Positions 8,027 through 16,847 are shown, counted from the first letter of the stretch. The stretch is DNA of 64,000 nt from Actinomadura meyerae (GCF_900188445.1 NZ_FZOR01000010.1:62001-126000), one strand, 5' to 3'. Translations and numbers: made by a program. Notes: generated by a model from the letters alone, not told the origin.

Positions 8027-9382
8027 ATGACGAGCGTCCTCGCGCCGCCGCCGCAGGGCAGCGGCCTGAAACCGGTTCCGGGCGTGCCCGGCCTCCCCTA
8101 CATCGGCAGCACGCTCGCGGTCATGCGCGACCCGATCGGGATGGCCCGCAAGCGCTACGACCAGTACGGGCCCGTCGCGTGGGGCTGGCTGCTCGGGCAG
8201 CGGACCTGCACCGTCCAGGGGCCGGAGGCCGCCGAGGTCGTCCTGGTCAACCGGGACAAGGCGTTCTCGAGCGGGCCCGCGTGGAGCTACTTCATCGGCC
8301 CGTTCTTCAAGCGCGGCATCATGCTCCTCGACTTCGAGGAGCACCTGCACCACCGCCGCATCATGCAGCAGGCGTTCACGCCCGCGCGGCTGCGCGCCTA
8401 CATGGACGCCATGGCGCCCGGCATCGTCAAGGGCGTCGAGGCGTGGCGGCCGGGCCCCGGCTTCAAGGTGTACGACAGCATCAAGAAGCTCACCCTCGAC
8501 CTCGCCGTGGACGTGTTCATGGGCGTCGACCTGGACGACGCGGAGCGCACCCGGGTCAACGGCGCGTTCATCGACGCCGTCCGCGCGGGGACGGCCTACG
8601 TGCGGTTCCCCGTCCCGGGGCTGCGCTGGCACCGCGGCCTGCAGGCCCGCAAGGTGCTGGAGGAGTTCTTCTACCGGCACCTGCCGGCCAAGCGCCGCGA
8701 CGGCGGCGACGACCTGTTCGCCGCCCTCTGCCAGGCCGAGACCGACGATGGGCAGCGGTTCACCGACGAGGACGTCGTCAACCACATGATCTTCGCGCTG
8801 ATGGCGGCGCACGACACCACCACCATCACGCTGACGACGATGGCGTACTACCTCGCCAAGTTCCCCGAATGGCAGGAGCGGCTGCGCGAGGAGTCCCTCG
8901 GCCTCGGCAAGGCGCAGCCGTCCTACGCCGACCTCGACGCCTTCACCGGCATCGACATGGTGATGAAGGAGTCGCTGCGGCTGCTGCCGCCCGTCCCGGC
9001 CCTGCCCCGCAAGGTCGTCAAGGACACCTCGATCCTCGGCTACCACATCCCCGCCGGGACGCTGGTCGTGGTGCCGATGCTCAGCAACCACCACATGCCG
9101 CAGTGGTGGACGGACCCGGAGCGCTTCGACCCCGAGCGCTTCGCCCCGGAGCGCCGCGAGGACAAGGTCCACAAGTACGCGTGGGCCCCCTTCGGCGGCG
9201 GCGCGCACAAATGCATCGGGCTGTACTTCGCCGGGATGCAGGTGAAGACGATCCTGCACCAGGTCCTCCAGCGCTACCGCTGGAGCGTCCCCGCGCGGTA
9301 CGAATGGCCCCTGGACACCACGTCCCTCCCTTCGCCGAAGGACGGGCTTCCCGTCCGGCTCGACCGCCTGGAGCACTCATGA
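8027..9382 (+). CDS. cytochrome P450 (CYP136-like by sequence and context)
   Basis: A 451-residue P450 mono-oxygenase. The haem-binding loop is FGGGAHKCIG with the thiolate ligand at Cys396. The K-helix ExxR is KESLRLLPP, and the I-helix has AAHDTT near residue 263. No membrane anchor is seen, so it is a soluble class I type enzyme needing a ferredoxin and reductase from elsewhere. CGGAGGG precedes the ATG. It overlaps the SDR gene by four bases (ATGA). The order P450, SDR and a nearby TetR resembles the mycobacterial cyp136 region (Rv3057c-Rv3059). That suggests sterol or lipid substrates, which is an inference. Confidence 0.92.
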   Translation: MTSVLAPPPQGSGLKPVPGVPGLPYIGSTLAVMRDPIGMARKRYDQYGPVAWGWLLGQRTCTVQGPEAAEVVLVNRDKAFSSGPAWSYFIGPFFKRGIMLLDFEEHLHHRRIMQQAFTPARLRAYMDAMAPGIVKGVEAWRPGPGFKVYDSIKKLTLDLAVDVFMGVDLDDAERTRVNGAFIDAVRAGTAYVRFPVPGLRWHRGLQARKVLEEFFYRHLPAKRRDGGDDLFAALCQAETDDGQRFTDEDVVNHMIFALMAAHDTTTITLTTMAYYLAKFPEWQERLREESLGLGKAQPSYADLDAFTGIDMVMKESLRLLPPVPALPRKVVKDTSILGYHIPAGTLVVVPMLSNHHMPQWWTDPERFDPERFAPERREDKVHKYAWAPFGGGAHKCIGLYFAGMQVKTILHQVLQRYRWSVPARYEWPLDTTSLPSPKDGLPVRLDRLEHS

Positions 9383-10188
9383 GCAAGGTCATCGCCATCA
9401 CCGGAGCCGCGCGGGGGATCGGCCTCGCCACGGCCCGCGCCCTCAAGGCCAAGGGCGCCACCGTCGTCATCGGCGACATCGACGAGGCCGCCGTCAAGGA
9501 CGCCGCCGCGTCGCTCGGCGTCACCGGCCTCACCGTGGACGTCACCTCCCGCGAGTCGTTCACCGCGTTCCTCGACGCGGCGGAGGAGGCCGCCGGGACC
9601 CTCGACGTCCTCATCAACAACGCCGGGATCATGCCGATCGGGCCCGTCACCGACGAGAGCGACGCCGACGCCCGCCGCTGCATCGACATCAACGTCCACG
9701 GCGTGATGCTCGGCACCAAGCTCGCCCTCGCCCGGATGCTGCCGCGCGGGTCCGGCCACATCGTCAACATCGCCTCGCTCGCCGGCGTGATGTTCACCCC
9801 CGGCCTCGCCCTCTACAACGCCAGCAAGGCCGCCGTCGTCGGCTTCACCGAGGCGACCCGGCTGGAGGTGCAGGACCGCGGCGTCCACGTCAGCGCCGTC
9901 CTGCCGACGTTCACCAACACCGAGCTGGTCGCCGGGACGCGCAGCCCGAAGGGGCAGAAGAACTGCGAGCCGGAGGACATCGCCGCCGCCGTCGTCGAGC
10001 TGATCGGCAAGCCGCGCCCGCAGGTGGCGGTGCCGAAGAAGCTCGGCACGCAGGTCCGGCTCGGCGCGCTGCTCCCCGAGCGGCTCCGCCAGGCGACCTC
10101 CCGCCGCCTCGGCCTCGACAAGATCTTCCTGGAGTACGACCCCGACGCCCGCAAGGAGTACGACGCGAGGATCCGCTCTAGTTCTTGA
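9379..10188 (+). CDS. short-chain dehydrogenase/reductase (SDR)
   Basis: A 269-residue classical SDR. The nucleotide-binding motif TGAARGIG is at residues 8-15, NNAG near 80, and the catalytic Ser133, Tyr146 and Lys150 (YNASK) are present. The Asp after the second beta strand (IGDID) favours NAD over NADP. The ATG overlaps the P450 stop, so the two are translationally coupled, and it may oxidise the alcohol made by the P450. A hairpin at the stop codon and a 19-bp hairpin just beyond terminate the unit. Confidence 0.9.
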   Translation: MSKVIAITGAARGIGLATARALKAKGATVVIGDIDEAAVKDAAASLGVTGLTVDVTSRESFTAFLDAAEEAAGTLDVLINNAGIMPIGPVTDESDADARRCIDINVHGVMLGTKLALARMLPRGSGHIVNIASLAGVMFTPGLALYNASKAAVVGFTEATRLEVQDRGVHVSAVLPTFTNTELVAGTRSPKGQKNCEPEDIAAAVVELIGKPRPQVAVPKKLGTQVRLGALLPERLRQATSRRLGLDKIFLEYDPDARKEYDARIRSSS

Positions 10189-10201
10189 GCGAGGCGGATC
10201 C
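10169..10201 (+). terminator. hairpin at the end of the SDR gene
   Basis: GGATCCGC at 10169-10176 pairs with GCGGATCC at 10194-10201. The stop codon of the SDR gene lies in the loop. Confidence 0.5.
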
Positions 10202-10222
10202 CCGCCCTCTCGAGCCTCTCGC

Positions 10223-11083
10223 TCAGGCCCGCCGTGCCTTCCGTGCCTCCCGGAAGGCACGGCGGGCCTGCGGGAGGTAGCGGACGGACTCGGGCAGCAG
10301 CGGCCACAGCCGGTTGCCGGCGCGGACGGCCGCCGCGAAGCGGCGGTGGCGGCGCTCGTCGGCGGCGCTCCACGGCAGGTCGAGCAGCTCGCGCATGCGG
10401 GGGTGCATGCCGCCGACCGTGATGAAGCGGGCGACGGCGTTCAGCGGCGGCGACACCGCCCGCCACAGCGGCGCCGGCACCCGCTTTGGGCGCGGCAGGC
10501 CCTTGGTGACGTAGCCGACGCCGTACCGGGCGGTCTTGTGCGGGACGATCTCCTCGTCCAGCATCCGCTTCCAGTACGCCTGGAACGCCTCCCAGTCGTC
10601 CGGCATGGCGCGGTCGCTGACCCCGTACATCCGGAACCAGGTCTTCGACTCCTCGTAGATGCGGCGCTTCTCCGCCTCGCCGAGCGGGCGGATGAACGTC
10701 TCGACGCCGTAGAGCATGTTGTCGAGGAACGTCGCGTGCGCCCAGTAGTAGGTCTCGGGGTCGAGGGCGTGGTAGCGGGTGCCGTCCGGCATCGTCCCCT
10801 TGATGTCGCGGTGGTAGTCGCGCACCTTGCGGCCCGTCTCGGCGGAGCGCTCCGCGCCGTACACGGTGTCCAGGATCGGCCCGGCGGACCGCTTGACCCG
10901 CGCGAAGGTCTCCTTGAAGAACACCGAGTGGTCGAGGACGCCCTGGCCGAGCGCCGGGAGCATGTTCTGCAGGACGGCCGCCCGCGGCCCGACGAGGACC
11001 ATCCGGGTGTCGCCGAAGTAGCGCCAAGTCAGCGAGCCCGGTCCGAGCGGGGCGGGGGACTGCGTCTCGGCCTGGTCCGTCAT
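10223..11083 (-). CDS. DUF2236 family oxygenase (MpaB/latex-clearing-protein-like)
   Basis: A 286-residue member of the DUF2236 family, related to the haem-binding catalytic domains of rubber oxygenase Lcp and fungal MpaB. The family's WRYFGDTRM start, a HATFLDNMLYG segment and a YWKRMLDEE segment are visible. Histidines in HRDIKGTMPDG and WAHATF are candidate haem ligands. The substrate is unknown; the neighbours suggest a lipid or isoprenoid. It is divergent from the TetR gene and convergent with the SDR, so it may belong to the same regulon. ATG 11083 was chosen; the Shine-Dalgarno site is weak. Confidence 0.85.
   Translation of the reverse strand: MTDQAETQSPAPLGPGSLTWRYFGDTRMVLVGPRAAVLQNMLPALGQGVLDHSVFFKETFARVKRSAGPILDTVYGAERSAETGRKVRDYHRDIKGTMPDGTRYHALDPETYYWAHATFLDNMLYGVETFIRPLGEAEKRRIYEESKTWFRMYGVSDRAMPDDWEAFQAYWKRMLDEEIVPHKTARYGVGYVTKGLPRPKRVPAPLWRAVSPPLNAVARFITVGGMHPRMRELLDLPWSAADERRHRRFAAAVRAGNRLWPLLPESVRYLPQARRAFREARKARRA
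10224..10270. terminator. 19-bp perfect inverted repeat, bidirectional terminator
   Basis: Arms at 10224-10242 and 10252-10270 are perfectly complementary over 19 bp, with a 9-base loop. The structure lies between convergent genes and encodes the last residues of the DUF2236 protein. It can serve both directions. Confidence 0.8.
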
Positions 11084-11126
11084 GTGCACCACCGCGAGTG
11101 TGAGACAGAAGTACAGAACGACGATT

Positions 11127-11155
11127 ATTGTATCTGTGTAGCATCCGGCGGTCAC
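11127..11155 (-). promoter_or_regulatory. promoter of the DUF2236 gene
   Basis: On the minus strand GTGACC (11155-11150) and TACAAT (11132-11127) are spaced by 17 bases, about 44 bases before the ATG. The surrounding 35 bases are AT-rich for this genome and must also hold the divergent TetR promoter. Confidence 0.6.
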
Positions 11156-11188
11156 GGGCCGGGTGCCCGATCCGGCTAGGGTGCGGCT

Positions 11189-11827
11189 ATGACGACGGAC
11201 GCGACCACCTCGGACGGGCTGCTCGCGCGCCTGGCCGAGCCCGACACCGGGGCCGACGACCTCGACACCCGCATCCTGGACGCCGCGCTCGCGGAGTTCG
11301 AGACCTACGGGCTGCGCAGGGTCAGCGTCGAGGACGTCGCCAAGCGGGCCGGGGTCGCGCGCACCACCATCTACCGGCGCTTCACCAACAAGGAGCAACT
11401 GCTCCAGGCGGTGATCCTGCGCGAGTGCCACCGGTTCCTCACTGCGATCGCCGAGGCCACCGAGGACCTCGGCTCCGCGGAGGAGGCCGTGGTGGAGGGG
11501 TTCGTGGTGGGGCTGCGCAGCGCTCGCACCCATCCGCTGATGAGGCGCGTCCTGGAGAGCGAGCCGGAGGCGTTCCTGCCGCAGCTCAGCATGAACGGCG
11601 GCGCGGTGATGCTCGCCGCCCGCGACATCCTCGCCGACCGGCTGCGCCGCGCCCGCCCCGGCGACGCGCAGGACTACGACACCGTCGCCGAGGTGCTGCT
11701 GCGGCTCGCGGTGTCGCTGCTGCTCGTGCCGGGCGGCGGGCTGCGGCTGGACGACGAGGACGCCACCCGCGCGTTCGCCCGCGACTACCTCACCCGCATG
11801 CTGCACCCCGCGCCCCGGCACGGATGA
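11189..11827 (+). CDS. TetR family transcriptional regulator
   Basis: A 212-residue regulator. The N-terminal helix-turn-helix (SVEDVAKRAGVARTTIYRRF) is at about residues 48-67, and a helical ligand-binding domain follows. It is divergent from the DUF2236 gene with a shared 105-base intergenic region. It probably represses that gene and perhaps the P450-SDR unit, whose leader carries a TetR-sized dyad at 7984-8008. The ligand is unknown. Confidence 0.93.
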   Translation: MTTDATTSDGLLARLAEPDTGADDLDTRILDAALAEFETYGLRRVSVEDVAKRAGVARTTIYRRFTNKEQLLQAVILRECHRFLTAIAEATEDLGSAEEAVVEGFVVGLRSARTHPLMRRVLESEPEAFLPQLSMNGGAVMLAARDILADRLRRARPGDAQDYDTVAEVLLRLAVSLLLVPGGGLRLDDEDATRAFARDYLTRMLHPAPRHG

Positions 11828-11916
11828 CCGACGGGTGCCGGGGGCCGTTCCGCCGCCGCCGGTCCGTCCCGTACGCTCTGGGTTGTCGAATTTCGTTCTA
11901 GAACCGGAGGCGTGGC

Positions 11917-13434
11917 ATGGAGGCGGTCGTCCAGACGTCCCACGGGAAGGTGCGCGGCAGGACGCGGGACGGCGTCACGGCGTTCCTCGGCATCCCCTAC
12001 GCCGCGCCGCCGTTCGGGCCGAACCGCTTCCGCGAGCCGCGCCCGCCGGAGCCGTGGGACGGCGTCCGCGACGCCTTCGCATACGGACCGACCGCGCCGA
12101 AGCCCGGCTATCCCAAGCCGTTCGACACGCTGCTGCCCGACCCCGACATCCCCGGTGACGACTGCCTGAACCTGAATGTCTGGACGCCCCACTTCGCGGG
12201 GGGTACAGGGGGGTCGTCCCCCCTGAACGACACGACGCCGGTGGGCGGGGCCGGTGGGCTGCCGGTCATGGTGTGGATCCACGGCGGCGCGTTCCGCAAC
12301 GGGTCCGGTGCCGTCCCCGTGTACAGCGGGCGCAACTTCGCCCGCGACGGCGTCGTCTGCGTGACCATCAACTACCGGCTCGGCGTCGAGGGCTTCGCGA
12401 ACCTGCCGGGCGCCCCGCTGAACCGGGGGCTGCTCGACCAGATCGCCGCGCTGGAGTGGGTCCGCGACAACATCGCCGGCTTCGGCGGCGACCCCGGGAA
12501 CGTCACCGTGTTCGGCGAGTCCGCGGGCGCGATGAGCGTCACCACGCTGCTCTCCCTCGACCTCGGGCTGTTCCGGCGCGCGATCGCGCAGAGCGGCGCC
12601 GGCAGCATCGCGCAGGACCCGGACGACGCCATGCTCGTCACCAAGGAGATGGCGGCCCGGCTCGGGATAGAGCCGACCGCGGAGGCGTTCGCCGCGCTCG
12701 ACCCGGCCGCGATCCTGCCCGCCCAGGCGTCCGTCGCCGCCGACGTCTCGATGGTGCCCGACCCCGGCCGGTGGGGCGCCACCACCGCGGCGGGCGGCAT
12801 GTCCCTCACCCCGGTACTGGACGGCGCGCTGCTCGCCCGGCGGCCCGAGGACGCCATCGCCGCCGGCGCCGGCCGCGACGTCGATCTCCTCACCGGCTAC
12901 ACCTCCGAGGAGTTCCGGCTCTTCCTGATGCCGGCCGGCATCGCGGACCAGCTCGACCGGGAGGCCGTCGACTTCGTCACCGCCGGGATGGGCGTCCCTC
13001 CCGCGCTCACCGCCGCCTACCGGGACCGGTACGCGGAGCAGACCGAGGGCGAGCTGATGGCGACGGTCATCACCGACCACCTGTTCCGGATCCCGGCCCA
13101 CCGCGCCGCCGCCGGGCACGCCGCCTCCGGCGGCCGCACCTGGATGTACGAGTTCGCGTGGCGGTCGCCGAACCACGGCCTCGGCGCCTGCCACGCCCTC
13201 GAACTCGGCTTCGTGTTCGACAACCTCACCGCCGAACCGGAGGGGCTCACCGGGCCGAACCCGCCGCAGGACCTCGCCGACCGGATGCACCGCCACTGGG
13301 TGGACTTCGCGGCGAACGGCGACCCCGGCTGGGAGCGCTTCGACCCGTCCACGCGGGCGGTGCGGACGTTCGACGGTGCGGGCGACGCGACCGCCGCCGA
13401 CCCGCGCGGCGACGTCCGCAAGCTCTGGGACTAG
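11917..13434 (+). CDS. type B carboxylesterase/lipase with a repeat-derived insertion
   Basis: A 505-residue esterase of the p-nitrobenzyl-esterase/cholinesterase family. The nucleophile motif is GESAGAMS (Ser near residue 202), the oxyanion loop is IHGGAF, and the acid and histidine are in the C-terminal half (HALELGFVF). GGAGG lies six bases before the ATG. Between the conserved LNLNVWTP and LPVMVWIHGG blocks lies an extra glycine-rich loop (AGGTGGSSPLND). It is encoded by a GC-rich palindrome at 12197-12225 that recurs twice elsewhere in the window. A dyad GTTCTAGAAC lies just before the ribosome site. Its stop overlaps the convergent gene by four bases. Confidence 0.9.
   Translation: MEAVVQTSHGKVRGRTRDGVTAFLGIPYAAPPFGPNRFREPRPPEPWDGVRDAFAYGPTAPKPGYPKPFDTLLPDPDIPGDDCLNLNVWTPHFAGGTGGSSPLNDTTPVGGAGGLPVMVWIHGGAFRNGSGAVPVYSGRNFARDGVVCVTINYRLGVEGFANLPGAPLNRGLLDQIAALEWVRDNIAGFGGDPGNVTVFGESAGAMSVTTLLSLDLGLFRRAIAQSGAGSIAQDPDDAMLVTKEMAARLGIEPTAEAFAALDPAAILPAQASVAADVSMVPDPGRWGATTAAGGMSLTPVLDGALLARRPEDAIAAGAGRDVDLLTGYTSEEFRLFLMPAGIADQLDREAVDFVTAGMGVPPALTAAYRDRYAEQTEGELMATVITDHLFRIPAHRAAAGHAASGGRTWMYEFAWRSPNHGLGACHALELGFVFDNLTAEPEGLTGPNPPQDLADRMHRHWVDFAANGDPGWERFDPSTRAVRTFDGAGDATAADPRGDVRKLWD
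12197..12225 (+). repeat. GC-rich palindromic repeat, copy 2 (in frame within the esterase)
   Basis: The sequence holds GGGGGG, then a second G-run and GGGGGGTCGTCCCCCC, a perfect 6-bp hairpin. It matches the copies at 1584-1611 and 35120-35147, and the esterase reading frame passes through it. Confidence 0.75.
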
Positions 13435-14618
13435 AGCCGCTCGACCACGTGCTCGGCGATGGCCAGGGAGGACGTCGCCGCCGGTGAGGGGGCGTTCCGG
13501 ACGGTCACGACCGGCCCGACGCGCCCGATCCGGAAGTCGTCGACGAGCGAGCCGTCGGGGTCCACCGCCTGCGCGCGGACCCCGGCGGGCGCCGCGACGA
13601 CGTCGGCCGCCGCGAGCTCCGGAACGAACCCGCGCGCCGCGGCGACGAACGCCCGCTTCACCGCGGACCCGTACAGCTCCCTGGCGCCGGTCCGCCAGTG
13701 CCGCCGCGCCAGATGCCGGAAGCCGGGCCAGCGGACGGTCTCCCACACGTCCGCGGGCCGGACGTCCCGGCGCCGGTAGCCCTCCCTGGCGAGCGCCAGG
13801 ACGGCGTTGGGGCCGATGTCCACGCCGCCGTCGACGCGGCGCGTGAAGTGGACGCCGAGGAACGGGTAGCGGGGGTCGGGCACCGGGTAGATCAGGCCGC
13901 GGACCAGGTCCGTCCGGGACGGGACGAGCCGGTAGTACTCGCCCCGGAACGGGATGATCGCGGGGGCCGGCGCGTCGCCCGCCAGGCGCGCCACCCGGTC
14001 CGACTGGAGGCCCGCGCACACCACGAGCCGGTCGAAGACCAGCTTCTCGTGCGGGGACGCGACCGTGACGCGGTCGCCGGCCCGGCCGATCCGGACGGCC
14101 TCGAAGCCGAGCCTGATCTCGCCGCCGGCAGCGGTGACGTCCGCGGCGAACGCGCGGGCGACCGCCGGGAAGTCGGCGATCGCCGTGGTGGGGGAGTGCA
14201 GCGCGGCGACCCCGGCCGCGTGCGGCTCGATCTCCCGCAGCCCGCCCGCCGTCAGCCGCCGCAGCCCGGGGACGCCGTTGGCGGTGGCGCGCCGCTCGAT
14301 CTCGTCCAGCGCGGCCAGCTCGGACGCCTCGCGCGCCACCACGACCTTGCCGCACTCCTCGTAGGGGAGCTCGCGGTCGGTGCAGTACTCCTTCAGCAGC
14401 CCGATCCCGCGCCTGCACAGCGTCGCCTTGAGCGAGCCCGGCGCGTAGTACAGGCCCGCGTGCGCGACACCGCTGTTGTGGCCCGTCTGGTGCGCCGCGA
14501 CGCGGTCCTCCTTATCGAGGACCGTCACCCGGACGCCGGGACGCGTCTCCGCCAGCCGGCGCGCGATCGCCAGCCCGATGATCCCCGCGCCGACGACGCC
14601 GACCCGTGTTTCCGCCAC
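13431..14618 (-). CDS. lhgO: L-2-hydroxyglutarate oxidase
   Basis: A 395-residue FAD-dependent enzyme that oxidises L-2-hydroxyglutarate to 2-oxoglutarate. The dinucleotide-binding motif GVVGAGIIGLAIA is at the N-terminus. The family motif HQTGHNSGVAHAGLYY follows, with its flavin-contacting histidines. LGVHFTRRVDGGVDIGPNA in the C-terminal half is also typical. Length matches the family. The start is GTG 14618, preceded by a G-rich site. The stop overlaps the esterase stop, tail to tail. Confidence 0.92.
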   Translation of the reverse strand: MAETRVGVVGAGIIGLAIARRLAETRPGVRVTVLDKEDRVAAHQTGHNSGVAHAGLYYAPGSLKATLCRRGIGLLKEYCTDRELPYEECGKVVVAREASELAALDEIERRATANGVPGLRRLTAGGLREIEPHAAGVAALHSPTTAIADFPAVARAFAADVTAAGGEIRLGFEAVRIGRAGDRVTVASPHEKLVFDRLVVCAGLQSDRVARLAGDAPAPAIIPFRGEYYRLVPSRTDLVRGLIYPVPDPRYPFLGVHFTRRVDGGVDIGPNAVLALAREGYRRRDVRPADVWETVRWPGFRHLARRHWRTGARELYGSAVKRAFVAAARGFVPELAAADVVAAPAGVRAQAVDPDGSLVDDFRIGRVGPVVTVRNAPSPAATSSLAIAEHVVERL

Positions 14619-14644
14619 CCCCGCACCCTAACGGGCGCCGGGCG

Positions 14645-14836
14645 TCAGCTCCCGAGCCGCTTGCGGCCCTGCGCGCGCAGCCGCCTGCGCTGCGACGGGT
14701 CGAGCATCATGTACCCGACGACGGGCAGTGCCACGACGCCCAGCACGATGAGGAAGGCGATGAGCGGGCCGAGAATCTTGAGGGCGATGAGCGAGACCAC
14801 CACACCGCCGATGACATAGACAACCTTCGTTCCCAT
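14645..14836 (-). CDS. small two-helix membrane protein
   Basis: A 63-residue protein of unknown function. Residues about 5-45 are hydrophobic and form two likely membrane helices. A basic tail (SQRRRLRAQGRKRLGS) should face the cytoplasm. A strong ribosome site (GGAGGTGCAGGT) precedes ATG 14836, which supports real translation. It lies 26 bases upstream of lhgO on the same strand order and could be co-transcribed. Confidence 0.7.
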   Translation of the reverse strand: MGTKVVYVIGGVVVSLIALKILGPLIAFLIVLGVVALPVVGYMMLDPSQRRRLRAQGRKRLGS

Positions 14837-14976
14837 ACCTGCACCTCCGGGCTCTTACCGAGAGAACGACCGTGTCGTGACGCTTGTTCCACGATATGTC
14901 GCGAGTTGGCGAACCGCCATGATGATCGGACCCGAGGTGGGTATGCCCAGTGCCCGCGGGGGAGATGCGCGGGTCG

Positions 14977-15058
14977 GACGCACCGGTCTCGGATGCGCCG
15001 GTCTCAGATGCGCCGGTCTCAGATGCGCCGGTCTCAGATGCGCCGGTCTCAGATGCGC
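14977..15058 (-). repeat. five tandem 15-bp units overlapping the hisN stop codon
   Basis: The + strand unit GATGCGCCGGTCTCA is repeated at 14992, 15007, 15022 and 15037. A diverged copy lies at 14977 and a partial one at 15052. On the minus strand each unit carries ATC-TGA in the hisN frame, so the stop codon is present four times in a row. Confidence 0.9.
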
Positions 15059-15861
15059 AGGGAGAGCTGCCCGCCGCCCAGGGCGCGCAGGACGTCGGCG
15101 TGCAGCCGGCCGTTCGTGCACACCACGCTGCCGCCGTCCGGGCCGGGGACGCCGGTCAGGTCGGTGAACATGCCGCCGGCCTCCTCTACGATGACCTGGA
15201 GGGCGGCGAGGTCCCACAGCGACACCTCGGGCTCGGTGGAGATGTCGACGGCGCCCTCGGCGACCATCATGTGCGACCAGAAGTCGCCGAACGCCCGCGT
15301 CCGCCACACCGACCGGGTCAGGTCGAGGAACTGGGTGAGGCGCCCCTGCTCCTCCCAGCCGCTCAGGCTGGAGAACGACAGCGACGCGTCGGCGAGGTCG
15401 CCCACCGACGACACGGTCATCCGGGTGGCGCGGGTGAGGCTGCGGCCCGTCCAGGCGCCGCCGCCCCGGGCCGCCCACCAGCGCCGGTTCAGCGCGGGCG
15501 CCGACACCACCCCGACCACGATCTCGTCGTTCTCCATGAGCGCGATCAGCGTCGCCCACACCGGGACGCCGCGCACGAAGTTCTTGGTCGCGTCGATCGG
15601 GTCGATGATCCAGCAGCGGTTCCCGTAGCCCGTCCTGCCGTACTCCTCGCCGATGACCGCGTCCCGCGGGCGGGCCCGCTTCAGCGTGCCGCGGATCTGC
15701 TCCTCCACGCTGCGGTCGGCGTCGCTGACCGGCGTGAGGTCCGGCTTGGTCTCGATGTCGAGATCCAGGGCGCGGAAACGCCTGGTCGTGATGTCGTCGG
15801 CCCCGTCCGCCAGTACGTGCGCGAGACGGAGGTCATCGGAATAGCCCGCCACGGCGTGCAA
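15049..15861 (-). CDS. hisN: histidinol-phosphatase (inositol monophosphatase family)
   Basis: A 270-residue Mg-dependent phosphatase for the step from histidinol phosphate to histidinol in histidine synthesis. The metal-binding motifs are GEEYG (near 72), WIIDPIDATKNF (near 85-96) and LWDLAALQVIVEEAGG towards the C-terminus. I prefer TTG 15861, because AGGG lies five bases upstream. A GTG three codons later (15852) is also possible and fits the family start (GYSDDLRLAHVLAD). In related actinomycetes hisN sits directly after aroA and rsgA; here a kinase and a helical-protein gene lie between. The 3' end is a tandem repeat. Confidence 0.9.
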   Translation of the reverse strand: MHAVAGYSDDLRLAHVLADGADDITTRRFRALDLDIETKPDLTPVSDADRSVEEQIRGTLKRARPRDAVIGEEYGRTGYGNRCWIIDPIDATKNFVRGVPVWATLIALMENDEIVVGVVSAPALNRRWWAARGGGAWTGRSLTRATRMTVSSVGDLADASLSFSSLSGWEEQGRLTQFLDLTRSVWRTRAFGDFWSHMMVAEGAVDISTEPEVSLWDLAALQVIVEEAGGMFTDLTGVPGPDGGSVVCTNGRLHADVLRALGGGQLSLRI

Positions 15862-15977
15862 CGCTACCCTGATCGCCCCCCGTCCAGACACACCTGTCCG
15901 GGCCGTTCCGGCTTTTCCGGCCCGGACGGGGCGCGCCGGGCCGCGATCGCCGGTTTCGGCGGGCGTCTGGTGGCAGC

Positions 15978-16835
15978 ATGGGGGCCATGGCGCACGACCT
16001 TCCCGCATGGGTGGCCGAGCTGACCGACCCGCGCCGGGCGGAGACGCTCGACGAGCTCGCCGACCGCCTCGTCCCCCTCGCCGAGCACGCGATCGACGTC
16101 TCCCGCCGGTTGCAGGCGCAGCTCAACGAGCTGAACGACCCCTTCAAACGCGAGGCGCTCTACGGGCGCGTGGAGCGGCTGAAGGCCCGGGTGGGCGAGG
16201 CCCTGGACGAGATCACGGCGGAGATCGCCGCGTCCGGGGCCGAGCGCATCGAGCGGGTCTGGGCCGACTGGGCCGGCCGGGCCGGGCCCGGCGACCGCGG
16301 CGCGCGCGAGCGCGAGCTGCGCCGGCTGCTCGACCGCGACATCGTGCCCGCCCTGTCCCGGCAGCAGGAGGACGTGGCCGGACGCGTCGCCGAGCGCACC
16401 TCCAAGGCGCTGGAGGCGGCGACGCAGACCCTGCTGACGCGGGTGGAGGAGCTGGCCAAGGCCGTCACCGACCTGATCCACGACGTGCTGCCGCTCGCCC
16501 GCGAGGGGCTGGAGCTGGCCAGCCGCATCTCGGCGCTGTCGGGCCACGCCCGCAAGGCGGGACGCGGGCCGGTCCCCGACGAGCTGAGGGGCGCGGGCGC
16601 CGAGACGTCCCGCGCGTTCGACGAGGCCGTCGCGCGGCTGGAGCTGGAGTGGTCCGCGCTCGGCGCCCGGTCGGCGACCGTGCGGGCGGCGCTGCGCGGC
16701 GCGGAGGAGAGCGCGTTCAGCCACGTCACCGAGGAGATGACCCGCTGCGTGGAGGAACTCGCCCCCCAGCACGTCGAGGCGCTGAACGAGGCCGAGGCAA
16801 GGGCCCGCACCCTGTTCGAGGAGTCCCGCGGGTAG
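15978..16835 (+). CDS. uncharacterised alpha-helical/coiled-coil protein
   Basis: I do not recognise this 285-residue protein. It is rich in Ala, Glu, Arg and Leu with long amphipathic stretches (for example RVEELAKAVTDLIHDVLPLA), which suggests helical bundles or coiled coils. There is no signal peptide or membrane helix. A long open frame exists on the opposite strand, but the heptad-like composition of this frame and its fit between neighbours favour the + strand. ATG 15978 was chosen; a second in-frame ATG at 15987 is equally plausible. It runs tail to tail into the kinase gene with 12 bases between. Confidence 0.65.
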   Translation: MGAMAHDLPAWVAELTDPRRAETLDELADRLVPLAEHAIDVSRRLQAQLNELNDPFKREALYGRVERLKARVGEALDEITAEIAASGAERIERVWADWAGRAGPGDRGARERELRRLLDRDIVPALSRQQEDVAGRVAERTSKALEAATQTLLTRVEELAKAVTDLIHDVLPLAREGLELASRISALSGHARKAGRGPVPDELRGAGAETSRAFDEAVARLELEWSALGARSATVRAALRGAEESAFSHVTEEMTRCVEELAPQHVEALNEAEARARTLFEESRG

Positions 16836-16847
16836 CCCCGGGCGGGC

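Noticed and set aside
15864..16772. Minus-strand frame opposite the helical protein
   Set aside because: It overlaps the hisN start region and its composition is rich in Arg, Gly and Leu without motifs. The + strand frame has heptad-like helices and fits the gene spacing.
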